Below are positions 24,964 through 34,906 of a stretch of DNA of 64,000 bases, piece after piece. The number at the start of each line of letters is the position of its first letter. Position 1 is the first letter of the stretch. Made by a program: the position numbers and the translations under genes. A model generated the notes under the pieces. That model ran no database searches, was not told the origin of the DNA, and was given only the letters and a program-made list of their open reading frames with translations. The stretch comes from an uncultured Porphyromonadaceae bacterium (lineage in GTDB: Bacteria; Bacteroidota; Bacteroidia; Bacteroidales; Muribaculaceae): NCBI GenBank assembly GCA_947175265.1, contig CAMWMD010000010.1, positions 1-64,000 of the forward strand, written 5' to 3'.

Positions 24964-26040
24964 ATGAAGCCTTACACAAAAAAACTCGTACTTGAAGACG
25001 GCCGCGAATTCCCGGGATACGGTTTCGCCGCCGACACCGAGAGAGTGGGTGAACTTGTGTTCAACACATCTATGGTGGGCTATCAGGAAATCCTTTCCGA
25101 CCCTTCCTACGCCGACCAGATTATCGTGATGACATATCCCCTTATTGGAAACTACGGTATTACCGATGAGGACTATGAGACTAAGTTCCCGTCCATCGGA
25201 GGTATGATTGTGAAGGAAAACAACGACTCCCCCTCAAATTTCCGTTACACTAAGACTTTGTCGGAGACTCTGGAGGAAAACGACATACCGGCAATCAGCG
25301 GTATTGATACCCGCGAACTCACCCGCATACTTCGTGATGCAAGAGGGATAAGGGCAATCATAACCGATATCGACACACCCACCGCTGAGGCCGTGGAGAA
25401 AATAAAATCAGTAGAGCGTCCCACCAACCTCGTGAGCCGCGTAAGCTGCAAGAAACGCTGGTTCGCACGCACGACAGGATATAAATACGATATCGTGGCA
25501 ATCGATTGCGGAATGAAATACAACATGGTGAGAAGCCTGAATGCCCACAACTGTAACGTCACCGTAGTGCCCTGGAACACCTCGGCTGAACAGATCCTTG
25601 CATTCAATCCCGACGGAGTGCTGATATCTAACGGCCCCGGCTCCCCGGAAGATGTGCCGGAAGTCGTGGAGACGATTCGTCAGTTGCGCGGGAAAGTGCC
25701 CATGTTCGGCATCTGCCTCGGGCATCAGCTCATCTCCCTGGCGTATGGCGCCAAGATTGTGCCCATAAACCCGGGGCACAGGGGTGGCAACCACCCGGTG
25801 AAAGACCTTACAAACGGAAAAGTGCTCATCACGGCACAGAATCACGGTTATGCCGTAGATGCTGAATCAGTGAAAGACACCCCACTGAAAATTACACACA
25901 TCAACCTGCTTGACAACACCGTGGAAGGATGTTCCTGCGTAGCGGATAAAGTGATGTCGGTGCAGTTCCACCCGGAAAGCGCACCCGGTCCGCAAGACTC
26001 CATGCACCTTTTCGAGAATTTCATCGACCTTGTAAAGTAA
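24964..26040 (+). CDS. carA: Carbamoyl-phosphate synthase, small (glutaminase) subunit
   Basis: Releases ammonia from glutamine for CarB. The 358-residue protein has the N-terminal CarA domain (LVLEDGREFPGYGF, NTSMVGYQEILSDPSY). A class-I amidotransferase domain follows, with the nucleophile in MFGICLGHQLISLA (about residue 242) and the His-Glu pair in VQFHPESAPGP. It is first in the pyrimidine operon behind two leader terminators. Its product supplies both PyrB here and ArgF' in the arginine operon. Confidence 0.96.
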   Translation: MKPYTKKLVLEDGREFPGYGFAADTERVGELVFNTSMVGYQEILSDPSYADQIIVMTYPLIGNYGITDEDYETKFPSIGGMIVKENNDSPSNFRYTKTLSETLEENDIPAISGIDTRELTRILRDARGIRAIITDIDTPTAEAVEKIKSVERPTNLVSRVSCKKRWFARTTGYKYDIVAIDCGMKYNMVRSLNAHNCNVTVVPWNTSAEQILAFNPDGVLISNGPGSPEDVPEVVETIRQLRGKVPMFGICLGHQLISLAYGAKIVPINPGHRGGNHPVKDLTNGKVLITAQNHGYAVDAESVKDTPLKITHINLLDNTVEGCSCVADKVMSVQFHPESAPGPQDSMHLFENFIDLVK

Positions 26041-26073
26041 CACCTGATTTTCAATTTTCAACTTCCTAAGGCT

Positions 26074-29000
26074 ATGCCCAAACGTAAAGATATAAAGAAA
26101 GTAATGGTGATTGGCAGCGGTCCTATCGTGGTAGGTCAGGCTGCAGAATTCGATTATGCCGGCACACAGGCTTGCACCGCATTAAAGGAAGAGGGGTATG
26201 AGGTGGTTCTCGTAAACTCCAATCCGGCCACAATCATGACTGACCCTGAAATCGCCCACAAGGTTTATATGGAGCCCCTGACTCTCGAATATGTGGCGAA
26301 AATCGTGCGATATGAGCGTCCCGATGCAATCGTGCCGGGACTCGGTGGACAGACAGGCCTCAACCTGGCTGTGCAACTTGCGAAAAAGGGTGTCCTTGAA
26401 GAATGTGGCGTGGAGATTCTCGGAACCTCGTTCGACAGCATCGAACGCGCCGAGGACCGCGAACTTTTCAAGGAACTTTGCGAGAGCATCGGCGAACCGG
26501 TGCTCCCCAGTGATGTTGCCTCAAGCATAGACCATGCCGCCGAGATAGCAGCGAAAATAGGGTATCCCGTAATCCTGCGTCCGGCATTCACGCTCGGCGG
26601 CACAGGTGGTGGCTTCGCTGACAATGAGGAGGAACTCCGTGAGATGATGCGCACGGCTCTCGACCTCTCTCCCGTGCATCAGGTCCTTGTGGAGAAAAGT
26701 ATAAAAGGCTTCAAGGAGATTGAGTTTGAGGTGATGAGGGATGCCAACGACACGGTCATCGCAATATGCTCTATGGAGAACCTTGATCCGGTCGGCGTCC
26801 ATACCGGCGACTCAATCGTGGTCGCTCCCGCACAGACTCTCTCAAACAAAGAGTACCAGCTTCTGCGCGACAGCGCCCTGAAACTGATCAGGGCCCTGAA
26901 GATAGAGGGTGGTTGCAACGTGCAGTTTGCCCTCGACCCCCTTTCATTCGACTACTACCTTATTGAGGTGAATCCGCGAGTGTCACGCTCCTCTGCCCTC
27001 GCTTCGAAGGCTTCCGGCTACCCTATCGCGCGTGTCAGCGCAAAGATTGCTGTAGGGCTTCATCTCGACGAGATTGATCTCGGACACATACCGGCAAGTT
27101 TCGAGCCGGCTCTCGACTACATTGTCACCAAGATAGCACGCTTCCCCTTCGACAAGTTTGCCGATGCCTCCAACGAACTGGGCACACAGATGAAAGCCAC
27201 GGGTGAGGTCATGAGCATCGGACGAACAATGGAGGAATCCCTGCTTAAGGCCGTGCGCTCTCTGGAGACTGGCGTTTGCCATCTCCACCATAAGAAGTTT
27301 GACGAGATGCCCACCAACGACATGCTCGACTACATACGCCACGCTACAGACGACCGCATCTACGCCCTCGCCGAACTCATGCGCAGGGATGTGGATGCCG
27401 GAATAATCTACAACCGCACAAAGATCGACATGTTCTTCCTCGACAAGATCAACAACATCGTCAACTATGAGAAGACCCTGAAGGAAAATCCCTTTGATCT
27501 TGAAGTGCTGAAAGAGGCGAAGTGCATAGGCTTCAGCGACAAATATATCGGTCAGGTGTGGGGCAAGACTGAATCGGAGATATATCTCATGCGTAAGGAG
27601 GCCGGTATACGTCCTGTATACAAGATGATTGACTCCTGCGGAGCTGAGTTCCACGCTACGACCAACTATTTCTACTCCACATACGACAGCCGAAATGAAT
27701 CTGTCCCCTCCGACCGTAAGAAAATCGTCGTGCTCGGCTCAGGCCCGATCCGTATCGGACAGGGTGTGGAATTCGACTACTCCACAGTCCACGCGATATG
27801 GACAATCCGTAATGCAGGCTACGAGGCGATCATCATCAACAATAATCCTGAGACGGTATCCACCGACCACACCACGGGCGACAAACTGTATTTCGACCCC
27901 CTGACGGTGGAGGATGTGATGAACGTGCTTGATCTTGAGAAGCCTGTCGGAGTGATCGTATCTCTCGGCGGACAGACAGCCATAAACCTCGCGGAGCCCC
28001 TCGCTGCACTCGGCGCGCCCATAATAGGCACCGGCATCGAGGCTATCCGCAACGCTGAAGACCGTGGCTGCTTCGAGGCCATAATGGAGAAACTCGGCAT
28101 ACCTCAGCCGGAGGGTGTGGCTGTGACCCATATCGAGGATGGAGTCAAGGCTGCCGCTCGTATCGGCTACCCGGTGCTCGTGCGTCCGAGTTATGTGCTC
28201 GGCGGTAGGGCCATGCAGATTGTCAGCAATGAGGAGCAACTCCGCCATTATCTCCACACTGCCGTAGAAATCAACGTCGAGCATCCCGTTCTAGTCGACA
28301 AATATATAATGGGTAAGGAGTTGGAGGTGGATGCCGTATGCGACGGAGAGGATGTCTTCGTCCCCGGCATTATGGAGCATGTGGAGCATACCGGCGTTCA
28401 CTCCGGCGACTCCATAAGTGTCTACCCCACTTTCAGTGTCAGCCATGAGGTGAAGCAGAAGATTCTCGACTACACCGTGCGCCTCGGCCGTGAAATCGGT
28501 ATCAGGGGTCTATACAATATTCAGTTCATCGTCGACTCAAAAGACGACGTATATGTCATCGAGGTCAATCCCCGTTCATCACGCACGGTTCCCTTCCTCT
28601 CGAAGGCCACCGGAGTGCATCTCGCCGACATAGCCACACGCGTAATGCTCGGCCATTCGCTCAAGGAACAGGGCATCGACATACTCTACCCTGAGGAGAA
28701 GAAGCGCTGGTTTGTCAAGACCCCGGCTTTCTCATTCTCGAAACTGCGCGGCATGGATTCCTACCTCTCCCCGGAAATGAAATCCACCGGTGAGGCCATC
28801 GGCTACGACAAGTCGCTCAAGCGGGCACTGTACAAGTCGCTTCAGGCATCCGGCATGACTGTAGCCAACTATGGCACCATCCTCGTCACCATAGGTGATT
28901 CCGACAAGCAACGCGCCCTCCCCCTCATACGCCGATTCTACCAACTCGGATTCAACGTGGAGGCCACTTGCGGCACCGCGAATTTCCTTCGCGCAAACGG

Positions 29001-29259
29001 CATAAGGACTCGACTCCTGCGCAAACTCAGCGAGGGGAGCGACGACATCACGGCTTCATTGCGCCAGGGACACGTCAACTATGTGATCAACACCATGGAA
29101 CTGGCGGCTGACCACTCGCATCGTGACGGCTTCTATATCCGCCGCACGGCCGTAGACAACAACATCACTGTATTCACCTCCCTCGAGACTGTGGAGGTGC
29201 TCCTCGACGTGCTGGAAGACATTACGATGAAGGTATCGACAATCGATGCCGACGACTGA
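26074..29259 (+). CDS. carB: Carbamoyl-phosphate synthase, large subunit
   Basis: Makes carbamoyl phosphate from bicarbonate, ammonia and two ATP. The 1061-residue protein has the expected duplicated ATP-grasp modules. The first begins [20 protein letters not shown] (about 11-30) with [13 protein letters not shown]. The second begins [20 protein letters not shown] (about 551-570) with [13 protein letters not shown]. An MGS-like regulatory domain fills about residues 930-1050. The spacer before it contains a short TCAATTTTCAA repeat. No fusion or truncation is seen. Confidence 0.97.
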   Translation: MPKRKDIKKVMVIGSGPIVVGQAAEFDYAGTQACTALKEEGYEVVLVNSNPATIMTDPEIAHKVYMEPLTLEYVAKIVRYERPDAIVPGLGGQTGLNLAVQLAKKGVLEECGVEILGTSFDSIERAEDRELFKELCESIGEPVLPSDVASSIDHAAEIAAKIGYPVILRPAFTLGGTGGGFADNEEELREMMRTALDLSPVHQVLVEKSIKGFKEIEFEVMRDANDTVIAICSMENLDPVGVHTGDSIVVAPAQTLSNKEYQLLRDSALKLIRALKIEGGCNVQFALDPLSFDYYLIEVNPRVSRSSALASKASGYPIARVSAKIAVGLHLDEIDLGHIPASFEPALDYIVTKIARFPFDKFADASNELGTQMKATGEVMSIGRTMEESLLKAVRSLETGVCHLHHKKFDEMPTNDMLDYIRHATDDRIYALAELMRRDVDAGIIYNRTKIDMFFLDKINNIVNYEKTLKENPFDLEVLKEAKCIGFSDKYIGQVWGKTESEIYLMRKEAGIRPVYKMIDSCGAEFHATTNYFYSTYDSRNESVPSDRKKIVVLGSGPIRIGQGVEFDYSTVHAIWTIRNAGYEAIIINNNPETVSTDHTTGDKLYFDPLTVEDVMNVLDLEKPVGVIVSLGGQTAINLAEPLAALGAPIIGTGIEAIRNAEDRGCFEAIMEKLGIPQPEGVAVTHIEDGVKAAARIGYPVLVRPSYVLGGRAMQIVSNEEQLRHYLHTAVEINVEHPVLVDKYIMGKELEVDAVCDGEDVFVPGIMEHVEHTGVHSGDSISVYPTFSVSHEVKQKILDYTVRLGREIGIRGLYNIQFIVDSKDDVYVIEVNPRSSRTVPFLSKATGVHLADIATRVMLGHSLKEQGIDILYPEEKKRWFVKTPAFSFSKLRGMDSYLSPEMKSTGEAIGYDKSLKRALYKSLQASGMTVANYGTILVTIGDSDKQRALPLIRRFYQLGFNVEATCGTANFLRANGIRTRLLRKLSEGSDDITASLRQGHVNYVINTMELAADHSHRDGFYIRRTAVDNNITVFTSLETVEVLLDVLEDITMKVSTIDADD

Positions 29260-29285
29260 TTTTTCTAATACCTAAAACTTCACTT

Positions 29286-30038
29286 ATGGGAATCAGGAAT
29301 ATTTATAAGATAGTAAGCAACCGGGAACTGACCCGGAAGACCTGGGTCATGATCCTGCGTGGCGACACCCAAGCCATCACAACTCCGGGTCAGTTCGTCA
29401 ACGTGGCAATACCCGGGAAGTATCTGCGCCGCCCCATATCTATATGCGATTACTCGCATGAGAGGGGGGAGATCACACTGCTCTATGATGTTGTGGGCGA
29501 AGGGACACTCGCCATGAGCCGCATGAAAGAGGGCGATGAGGTGGATCTCCTCTCCGGTCTCGGCAATGGATTCTCCACCACCTCCGTAGGGACACGTCCT
29601 CTCCTGCTCGGTGGAGGGATAGGTTGCGCACCGCTCCTTAATCTGGGCCGCGCCCTGGTGAGAAGCGGGAAAAGCCCGATTGCCATTCTCGGCTACAATA
29701 CGGCTGCCGACAGTTTCGGCATGGACCGTTGGTTTGAGGAAATCGGTGTCGAGGCTTTCATAGCAACGGTAGACGGCTCTCTCGGCACAAAGGGATTCGT
29801 GACGGATGTGATCCGCCGTTTCGGTATCGAAGGAGACTATTTTCATGCCTGCGGCCCCATGCCCATGCTTCGTGCCCTCTGCAACGGTCTTGACATTCCG
29901 GGCGAGGTGAGCATCGAAAGCCGCATGGGATGCGGTTTCGGCGCTTGTGTATGCTGCTCAGTGGAGACAAAAGATGGCGTGAAAAGGATATGCAAGGATG
30001 GTCCGGTATTCAGAAAGGAGGAACTTATATGGAAATGA
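29286..30038 (+). CDS. pyrK: Dihydroorotate dehydrogenase electron-transfer subunit
   Basis: Passes electrons from PyrD FMN through FAD and a [2Fe-2S] cluster to NAD. The 250-residue protein shows the FAD-binding RRPISICDYS and VVGEGT (about 45-75), the nucleotide-binding LLGGGIGCAPLL, and the cluster cysteines MGCGFGACVCC with a fourth in RICKDGPVF near the C-terminus. It overlaps the pyrD start by 10 nt, so the two subunits are probably translated in a coupled way. Confidence 0.94.
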   Translation: MGIRNIYKIVSNRELTRKTWVMILRGDTQAITTPGQFVNVAIPGKYLRRPISICDYSHERGEITLLYDVVGEGTLAMSRMKEGDEVDLLSGLGNGFSTTSVGTRPLLLGGGIGCAPLLNLGRALVRSGKSPIAILGYNTAADSFGMDRWFEEIGVEAFIATVDGSLGTKGFVTDVIRRFGIEGDYFHACGPMPMLRALCNGLDIPGEVSIESRMGCGFGACVCCSVETKDGVKRICKDGPVFRKEELIWK

Positions 30039-30943
30039 AAGATATGAAGGTCACACTCAGTGGGGTCACATTGCAGAACCCGGTGATTCCCGCATCCGGG
30101 TGCTTCGGTTTCGGCTACGGAATGGCGGAGTTTTACGACATAAACATTCTCGGCTCCATATCATTCAAGGGCACCACACGCGAAGCCAGATTCGGCAATC
30201 CCCTCCCCCGTGTGGCCGAATGCCCCTCAGGGATGATCAATTCCGTAGGGCTTCAGAACCCCGGCATCGACGAGGTCATCGCTGTCGAACTCCCCAAGAT
30301 GAGGAAATCTTTCAGACAGCCCATAATCGCAAATATAAGCGGATTCTCAATAGATGAATACGTGGAATGCTGCGAGAAGATTGACAGGGAGGAACAGGTG
30401 GCGATAATCGAACTCAACGTGAGTTGCCCCAATGTACACGGCGGAGGGATGGCTTTCGGCACTTGCGCCTCTTCAGTTTCGGATGTCGTGAAGGAGGTGA
30501 AGAAAGTCATAACGAAGCCTCTTTACGTCAAACTCTCTCCCAACGTCACCGATATTGTCGCTATCGGCAGCGCTGCCGTAGAGGCGGGAGCCGACGGTCT
30601 CTGCCTCATCAACACTCTCCTCGGCATGAGGATCGACATAAGGAACCGCCGTCCGGTGGTGGCTAACAGGATGGGTGGATTTTCAGGCCCGGCCGTGTTC
30701 CCGGTGGCCGTAAGGATGGTCAACCAGGTGGCCCATTCATGTGGCGTCCCCGTCATCGGCTGCGGCGGTGTGTCGTCGGCTGAGGATGTCATTGAGATGA
30801 TGATGGCCGGTGCCACCGCAGTGCAGGTCGGAGCCGCCAATCTCGTAAATCCGTATGCCTGCAAGGAGATCGTGGAGAGCCTCCCTGAGGTGATGCGACG
30901 CCTCGGCATAGATTCCCTCTCCGAAATAATCGGGATAGTGTAA
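30029..30943 (+). CDS. pyrD: Dihydroorotate dehydrogenase, class 1B catalytic subunit
   Basis: Oxidises dihydroorotate to orotate with FMN. I start it at ATG 30029 (MEMKDMKVTLSGV) because AAGGAGG at 30015-30021 stands 7 nt before it; the longer frame upstream is pyrK in another frame. The 304-residue enzyme has NSVGLQNPG, the cysteine base of class 1 enzymes in VSCPNVHGGG (about residue 131), and GVSSAEDVIEMMMAGATAVQVGAA. The neighbouring pyrK confirms class 1B, which uses NAD and suits an anaerobe. Confidence 0.95.
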   Translation: MEMKDMKVTLSGVTLQNPVIPASGCFGFGYGMAEFYDINILGSISFKGTTREARFGNPLPRVAECPSGMINSVGLQNPGIDEVIAVELPKMRKSFRQPIIANISGFSIDEYVECCEKIDREEQVAIIELNVSCPNVHGGGMAFGTCASSVSDVVKEVKKVITKPLYVKLSPNVTDIVAIGSAAVEAGADGLCLINTLLGMRIDIRNRRPVVANRMGGFSGPAVFPVAVRMVNQVAHSCGVPVIGCGGVSSAEDVIEMMMAGATAVQVGAANLVNPYACKEIVESLPEVMRRLGIDSLSEIIGIV

Positions 30944-30995
30944 TTTATAGGCTCTATCCCCCGTTAATAAAGAAGACCCATATAAACCTGACTTT

Positions 30996-31706
30996 ATGAA
31001 CGCAAAAGATGTGATCATTGCCTGCGACTTCGGTTCTGCCGAAGATTGCCTCGCATTTCTTGATAAATTCAACGACGAGGAGAGGAAACCTTTCCTCAAG
31101 ATCGGTATGGAACTTTTCTATGCCGCAGGTCCGGAAATTGTGAAGGAACTTAAGAAACGTGGCTTCAAGATTTTCCTTGACCTGAAATTGCACGATATTC
31201 CCAACACCGTAAAGAAAGCCATGAAAGTGCTTTCCGGGCTTGACGTCGATATGGTGAACGTGCATGCCGCCGGTACGGTGGAGATGATGAAGGCCGCTCT
31301 CGAAGGGCTCACACGTCCTGACGGCACCCGTCCCCTGCTCATCGCAGTGACACAACTTACCTCCACTTCCGAGAAAGCCATGCGTGAGCAACTCCTCATC
31401 GACGCCTCTATCAACGACACCATAGCCAAATATGCCCGCAACGCCAAGGAGGCGGGTCTTGACGGCGTGGTTTGCTCCCCTCTCGAATCAGCATTGGTGA
31501 AGGAGGCTTGCGGCAACGGGTTCATGACCATCACACCCGGCATCAGGTTTGCCGATTCAAAAGCTGACGACCAGGTGCGCGTCACTGACCCTGCGAAAGC
31601 ACGTGAGATCGGTTCCGATTATATCGTGGTTGGTCGCCCCATCACTGCCGCTGAAGATCCCGTGGCAGCCTACCGTCGCTGCGTAAAAGACTTCCTCGGA
31701 GAATAA
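30996..31706 (+). CDS. pyrF: Orotidine 5'-phosphate decarboxylase
   Basis: Decarboxylates OMP to UMP. The 236-residue TIM-barrel protein belongs to the B. subtilis/E. coli type. It has the catalytic tetrad segment [17 protein letters not shown] (about 62-78), [10 protein letters not shown], and the phosphate-binding [16 protein letters not shown] and [12 protein letters not shown]. It is separated from pyrD by 52 nt with no terminator. Confidence 0.95.
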   Translation: MNAKDVIIACDFGSAEDCLAFLDKFNDEERKPFLKIGMELFYAAGPEIVKELKKRGFKIFLDLKLHDIPNTVKKAMKVLSGLDVDMVNVHAAGTVEMMKAALEGLTRPDGTRPLLIAVTQLTSTSEKAMREQLLIDASINDTIAKYARNAKEAGLDGVVCSPLESALVKEACGNGFMTITPGIRFADSKADDQVRVTDPAKAREIGSDYIVVGRPITAAEDPVAAYRRCVKDFLGE

Positions 31707-31762
31707 ACCCATGCCCTTTTTTCCTTTTCGACTATCAATTTTCAATTTTCAATTTCTTCTCT

Positions 31763-32398
31763 ATGGATACTGCAAAAAAAGTTGCCGCTGAACTTCTCGG
31801 TATAAAGGCTGTCTTCCTCAGCCCTGCCAAGCCCTTCACTTGGGCAAGCGGTATAAAGAGCCCTATATATTGTGACAACCGCCTTATCCTCACCTCCCCC
31901 AAGGCTCGAAAGGTGGTGGAGGAGGCTATAGCAGCCACAGTCAAGGAGAAATTCCCTGAGGCTGAGGTGCTCATGGGAACAAGCACTGCCGGTATAGCTC
32001 ACGCCGCCATCGCAGCATGGATTCTGGACATGCCCATGGGATACGTCCGGGGTGGTAACAAAGACCACGGACGTGGAAACCGTATCGAGGGTCGTCTCGA
32101 GAAAGGGCAGAAAGTCGTGGTGATCGAAGACCTCATCTCCACTGCCGGAAGTTGCATCGAGGTTGTCGAGGCTCTCCGCGAGGCAGGTGCCGACGTGCTC
32201 GGCGTGGTCAGCATTTTCACCTACGGCATGAAGAAAGGTCTCGACCGTCTTACAGCTGCTAATGTGACCAACTACTCACTCTCCAATTTCGACACCCTGT
32301 GTAAAGTGGCTGTCGAGGAGAAATACATAACCCCTGAAGAGGAGGTCAAACTGAAGAAATTCATGGCCAATCCCTCTGATGAATCCTGGATGGCATGA
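31763..32398 (+). CDS. pyrE: Orotate phosphoribosyltransferase
   Basis: Couples orotate to PRPP. The 211-residue protein has [16 protein letters not shown] near the N-terminus, the catalytic-loop region [11 protein letters not shown], and the PRPP-binding motif [16 protein letters not shown] (about 115-130). TCAATTTTCAA-type repeats (31733-31752) lie in the spacer before it. Its stop overlaps the pyrB start by 4 nt (ATGA), so the two are translationally coupled. Confidence 0.95.
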   Translation: MDTAKKVAAELLGIKAVFLSPAKPFTWASGIKSPIYCDNRLILTSPKARKVVEEAIAATVKEKFPEAEVLMGTSTAGIAHAAIAAWILDMPMGYVRGGNKDHGRGNRIEGRLEKGQKVVVIEDLISTAGSCIEVVEALREAGADVLGVVSIFTYGMKKGLDRLTAANVTNYSLSNFDTLCKVAVEEKYITPEEEVKLKKFMANPSDESWMA

Positions 32399-33483
32399 AA
32401 CATCTCATCGACCCCACTGACCTCTCCAAAGAGGAACTTGAGGAGATTATCGACCTCGCTCTTGACATAATTGCCGACCGCCCCAAATATGCCGAGGTGT
32501 GCAAAGGAAAGAAACTCGCAACTCTCTTCTATGAGCCCTCCACTCGCACAAGACTCAGCTTCACGGCCGCTATGATGGAGTTAGGCGGCAACGTGCTCGG
32601 TTTCTCCGATGCCAAGAACTCATCCGTGAGCAAAGGTGAGACATGCGCTGACACCACCAAGGTGATCAACTGCTTCGCCGACATCATCGCAATGCGTCAT
32701 TTCGAGGAGGGGGCGGCAACTGTCTCCGCAATGAACTCCAACATCCCGGTCATAAATGCCGGCGACGGGAGCCACAGCCACCCGACACAGACTCTTACCG
32801 ACCTTCTAACCATCAGGCGTGAGATCGGCCATTTCGACAACATAACAATCGGGTTCTGCGGCGACCTTAAGTTCGGCCGGACAGTCCACTCCCTCATTAA
32901 GGCGCTCTCCCGATATCCGGGTGTCAAGGTAGTGCTTATCGCACCCGAGCAACTCCGTCTCCCCGATTACATGAAGGAAGAGGTGTGCGACCGATATGGT
33001 GTAGACTATCGTGAGGTCGACACTATGGAGGAGGTGATGGGCGAGCTTGACGTGCTCTACATGACCCGCGTGCAGAAGGAGAGATTCTTTGATGAGGATG
33101 AGTACGACCGCGTGAAGGATTTCTTTATCCTTGATTCGGAAAAACTCAAACTCGCCCGTCCTGAGATGCGCATTCTCCACCCCCTCCCACGTGTCAATGA
33201 GATTACTGTTGATGTGGATGCCGACCCGAGGGCTGCCTATTTCCGCCAGGTGGAGAATGGAAAGTTCGTGCGTATGGCACTCATCGTCAAACTTCTCGAA
33301 TGGGCCAAAGACCCGTCAAAGACCACAAAACTCGTGCCTGACGATGCCGTGCGCGGAGAGTTTATATGCCGCAACAAACGCTGCATTTCAAATATGGAGG
33401 TTGGCGTGGAGAGTCTTTTCCGCCCCGCTCACGATTCTTCCGGAGGATACCGGTGTGTCTACTGTGAGTCAAAGCCGAAATGA
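32395..33483 (+). CDS. pyrB: Aspartate carbamoyltransferase with fused PyrI-like zinc finger
   Basis: Catalyses carbamoyl phosphate plus aspartate to carbamoyl aspartate. The catalytic part is complete: STRTR (49-53), the SVSKGE loop (77-82), HPTQ (129-132) and HPLPR (262-266), ending near residue 304. About 55 more residues follow, with cysteines at 325, 330, 354 and 357, spaced C-x4-C-x23-C-x2-C and including CISN and YCE. E. coli PyrI has exactly this spacing (Cys 109, 114, 138, 141) in its zinc domain. The nucleotide-binding allosteric domain of PyrI is absent, and no pyrI gene is in the window. The tail probably binds zinc and contacts the catalytic trimer, without CTP/ATP control. Confidence 0.95.
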   Translation: MKHLIDPTDLSKEELEEIIDLALDIIADRPKYAEVCKGKKLATLFYEPSTRTRLSFTAAMMELGGNVLGFSDAKNSSVSKGETCADTTKVINCFADIIAMRHFEEGAATVSAMNSNIPVINAGDGSHSHPTQTLTDLLTIRREIGHFDNITIGFCGDLKFGRTVHSLIKALSRYPGVKVVLIAPEQLRLPDYMKEEVCDRYGVDYREVDTMEEVMGELDVLYMTRVQKERFFDEDEYDRVKDFFILDSEKLKLARPEMRILHPLPRVNEITVDVDADPRAAYFRQVENGKFVRMALIVKLLEWAKDPSKTTKLVPDDAVRGEFICRNKRCISNMEVGVESLFRPAHDSSGGYRCVYCESKPK

Positions 33484-33611
33484 CCTTGACAGGACATCGA
33501 CATTCTCCCCACTGAAAAAAAACGACTATCCACGGCAAACCTTTTCAACTCTTTCGCCGTTATAATATCAGAAAATCGTTTCATGATGTTAGGTTAGTTA
33601 TAAAAAGCAAG

Positions 33612-33645
33612 AACGCGGCTGATGTGAATCAGTCGCGTTTTCTTT
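33612..33645 (+). terminator. Terminator of the pyrimidine operon
   Basis: AACGCGGCTGAT and ATCAGTCGCGTT form a 12-bp stem (one G-U pair) with a GTGA loop, followed by TTCTTT. It lies 130 nt after pyrB. Confidence 0.85.
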
Positions 33646-33663
33646 ATCTCCTACCCGTCCTCC

Positions 33664-34647
33664 TTAATGATGTAAGCCGAGCATTCCTGGGTGATGGTCA
33701 TGAAACTCCCTGAGCCGACGTTCAAGTTCCGACCTGCGCAACTCTTCTCCTCTCAACATGCTCTCCGAAGGATGGCGTGTGGCATTGGGAAGGGGGCGGT
33801 GATGAAGGGCTTTCCACAACTTCTCCCCTTCGCGCAATAACGCCTCCCCGGCAACGTCAAGATAAGTCTCCCGGAATTTCTCCCAAATATACTCCGTAGC
33901 CTCCTCCGACGGATGCACCAGGTCGGAGGCATAGAAACGGTAGTCGCGCAGATCATCGTTCATTATCTCGTAAGCCGGGAAATAGTGGCAATGGTCATTA
34001 TTCCGGCATATCTCCTCTACCGCGATTCTCAAAATAGCCTTCGACACCGCATTCCCTTCGAACCCGTCTTTGAGATGCCTCACCGGACTGACCGTGAAGA
34101 ATATCTCAAGCCCCGGGAACCTGTCTCTCAAATCCTTTATTAGTGCCTTCCATATATCCGCTATCTCGCCAATACCGGCCCTGCGCCTCTCGAACAATGA
34201 CGCGGGCTGCTTGTGGCAATTGGCTACGACATATCCCTCCCTCTCCTTGAGATAATAGCACCATGCCGTGCCGAACGTGACAAACAGGCGTTCCCCCTGA
34301 CGCAGCATATCCTCAAGCATAGCCGCTCGGCGCCGGAAATCCGCCGCCACATCCTCTACTGTCTCCGCAGACATCGAACTGTCGGCAAGCCACGACCGCC
34401 ATGCTCCCCCTCCACTGAACAGCGACTCTTCCAGAACCGATTCCTCAACGGAGAGAACCATCCTCAACGACCTTTCTATCGACAAAGGATTATAGAGCGT
34501 GCCCAAAGGATTGCACGCATTCCATAATCCACGCCGCATACGCTCCGCTATGTTGGCTGCAAAACATGACCCGAGGAGCACCACCGGCCTTTCGGGCGAC
34601 AATCCCACACTGCTTTTACCTATCTCCAGTTCTGTCCTGAATTTCAT
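33664..34647 (-). CDS. GSCFA domain protein
   Basis: A 327-residue protein that I start at ATG 34647 (MKFRTELEIGKSSVGLSPER), because the frame upstream of it reaches into AT-rich non-coding sequence. The family name motif is seen in VVLLGSCFAANIAERMRRG (about 22-40), followed by NPLGTLYNP, the FVTFGTAWCYYL stretch, FTVSPVRHLKDG and ASDLVHPSEEATEYIWEKF. These blocks resemble SGNH-type esterases, with GSCFA as a serine-containing block I and DLVHP as block V. The substrate is unknown. It is transcribed away from the efflux operon. Confidence 0.88.
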   Translation of the reverse strand: MKFRTELEIGKSSVGLSPERPVVLLGSCFAANIAERMRRGLWNACNPLGTLYNPLSIERSLRMVLSVEESVLEESLFSGGGAWRSWLADSSMSAETVEDVAADFRRRAAMLEDMLRQGERLFVTFGTAWCYYLKEREGYVVANCHKQPASLFERRRAGIGEIADIWKALIKDLRDRFPGLEIFFTVSPVRHLKDGFEGNAVSKAILRIAVEEICRNNDHCHYFPAYEIMNDDLRDYRFYASDLVHPSEEATEYIWEKFRETYLDVAGEALLREGEKLWKALHHRPLPNATRHPSESMLRGEELRRSELERRLREFHDHHPGMLGLHH

Positions 34648-34777
34648 ATCATTTCTGATTTTTGAGGTAAAGATATAAAAAATCTTCCATTCCGGAATTA
34701 ACATCAAATAATTCCAATCCGGAGATTGTTCTAATAATTACCTTTTTTGTTCTCCCTTTCCTAAATGGATGTTTTGT

Positions 34778-34808
34778 TTTGCCAAACCGTTTAATATTTC
34801 TAACTTTG
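34778..34808 (+). promoter_or_regulatory. Bacteroidota-type promoter of the efflux operon
   Basis: TTTG (34778-34781), a 19-nt spacer and TAACTTTG (34801-34808) match the consensus. The leader is about 92 nt long; I see no operator in it that I can name. Confidence 0.8.
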
Positions 34809-34906
34809 CCGTGTGGTTACAGCAGTCTTTTTCCATTGCAGCCGCGACTGTCCCTTCCGGGGACCGATTCTTCTTAAAACATACCCTCATTTACCGATCG
34901 ACATCA

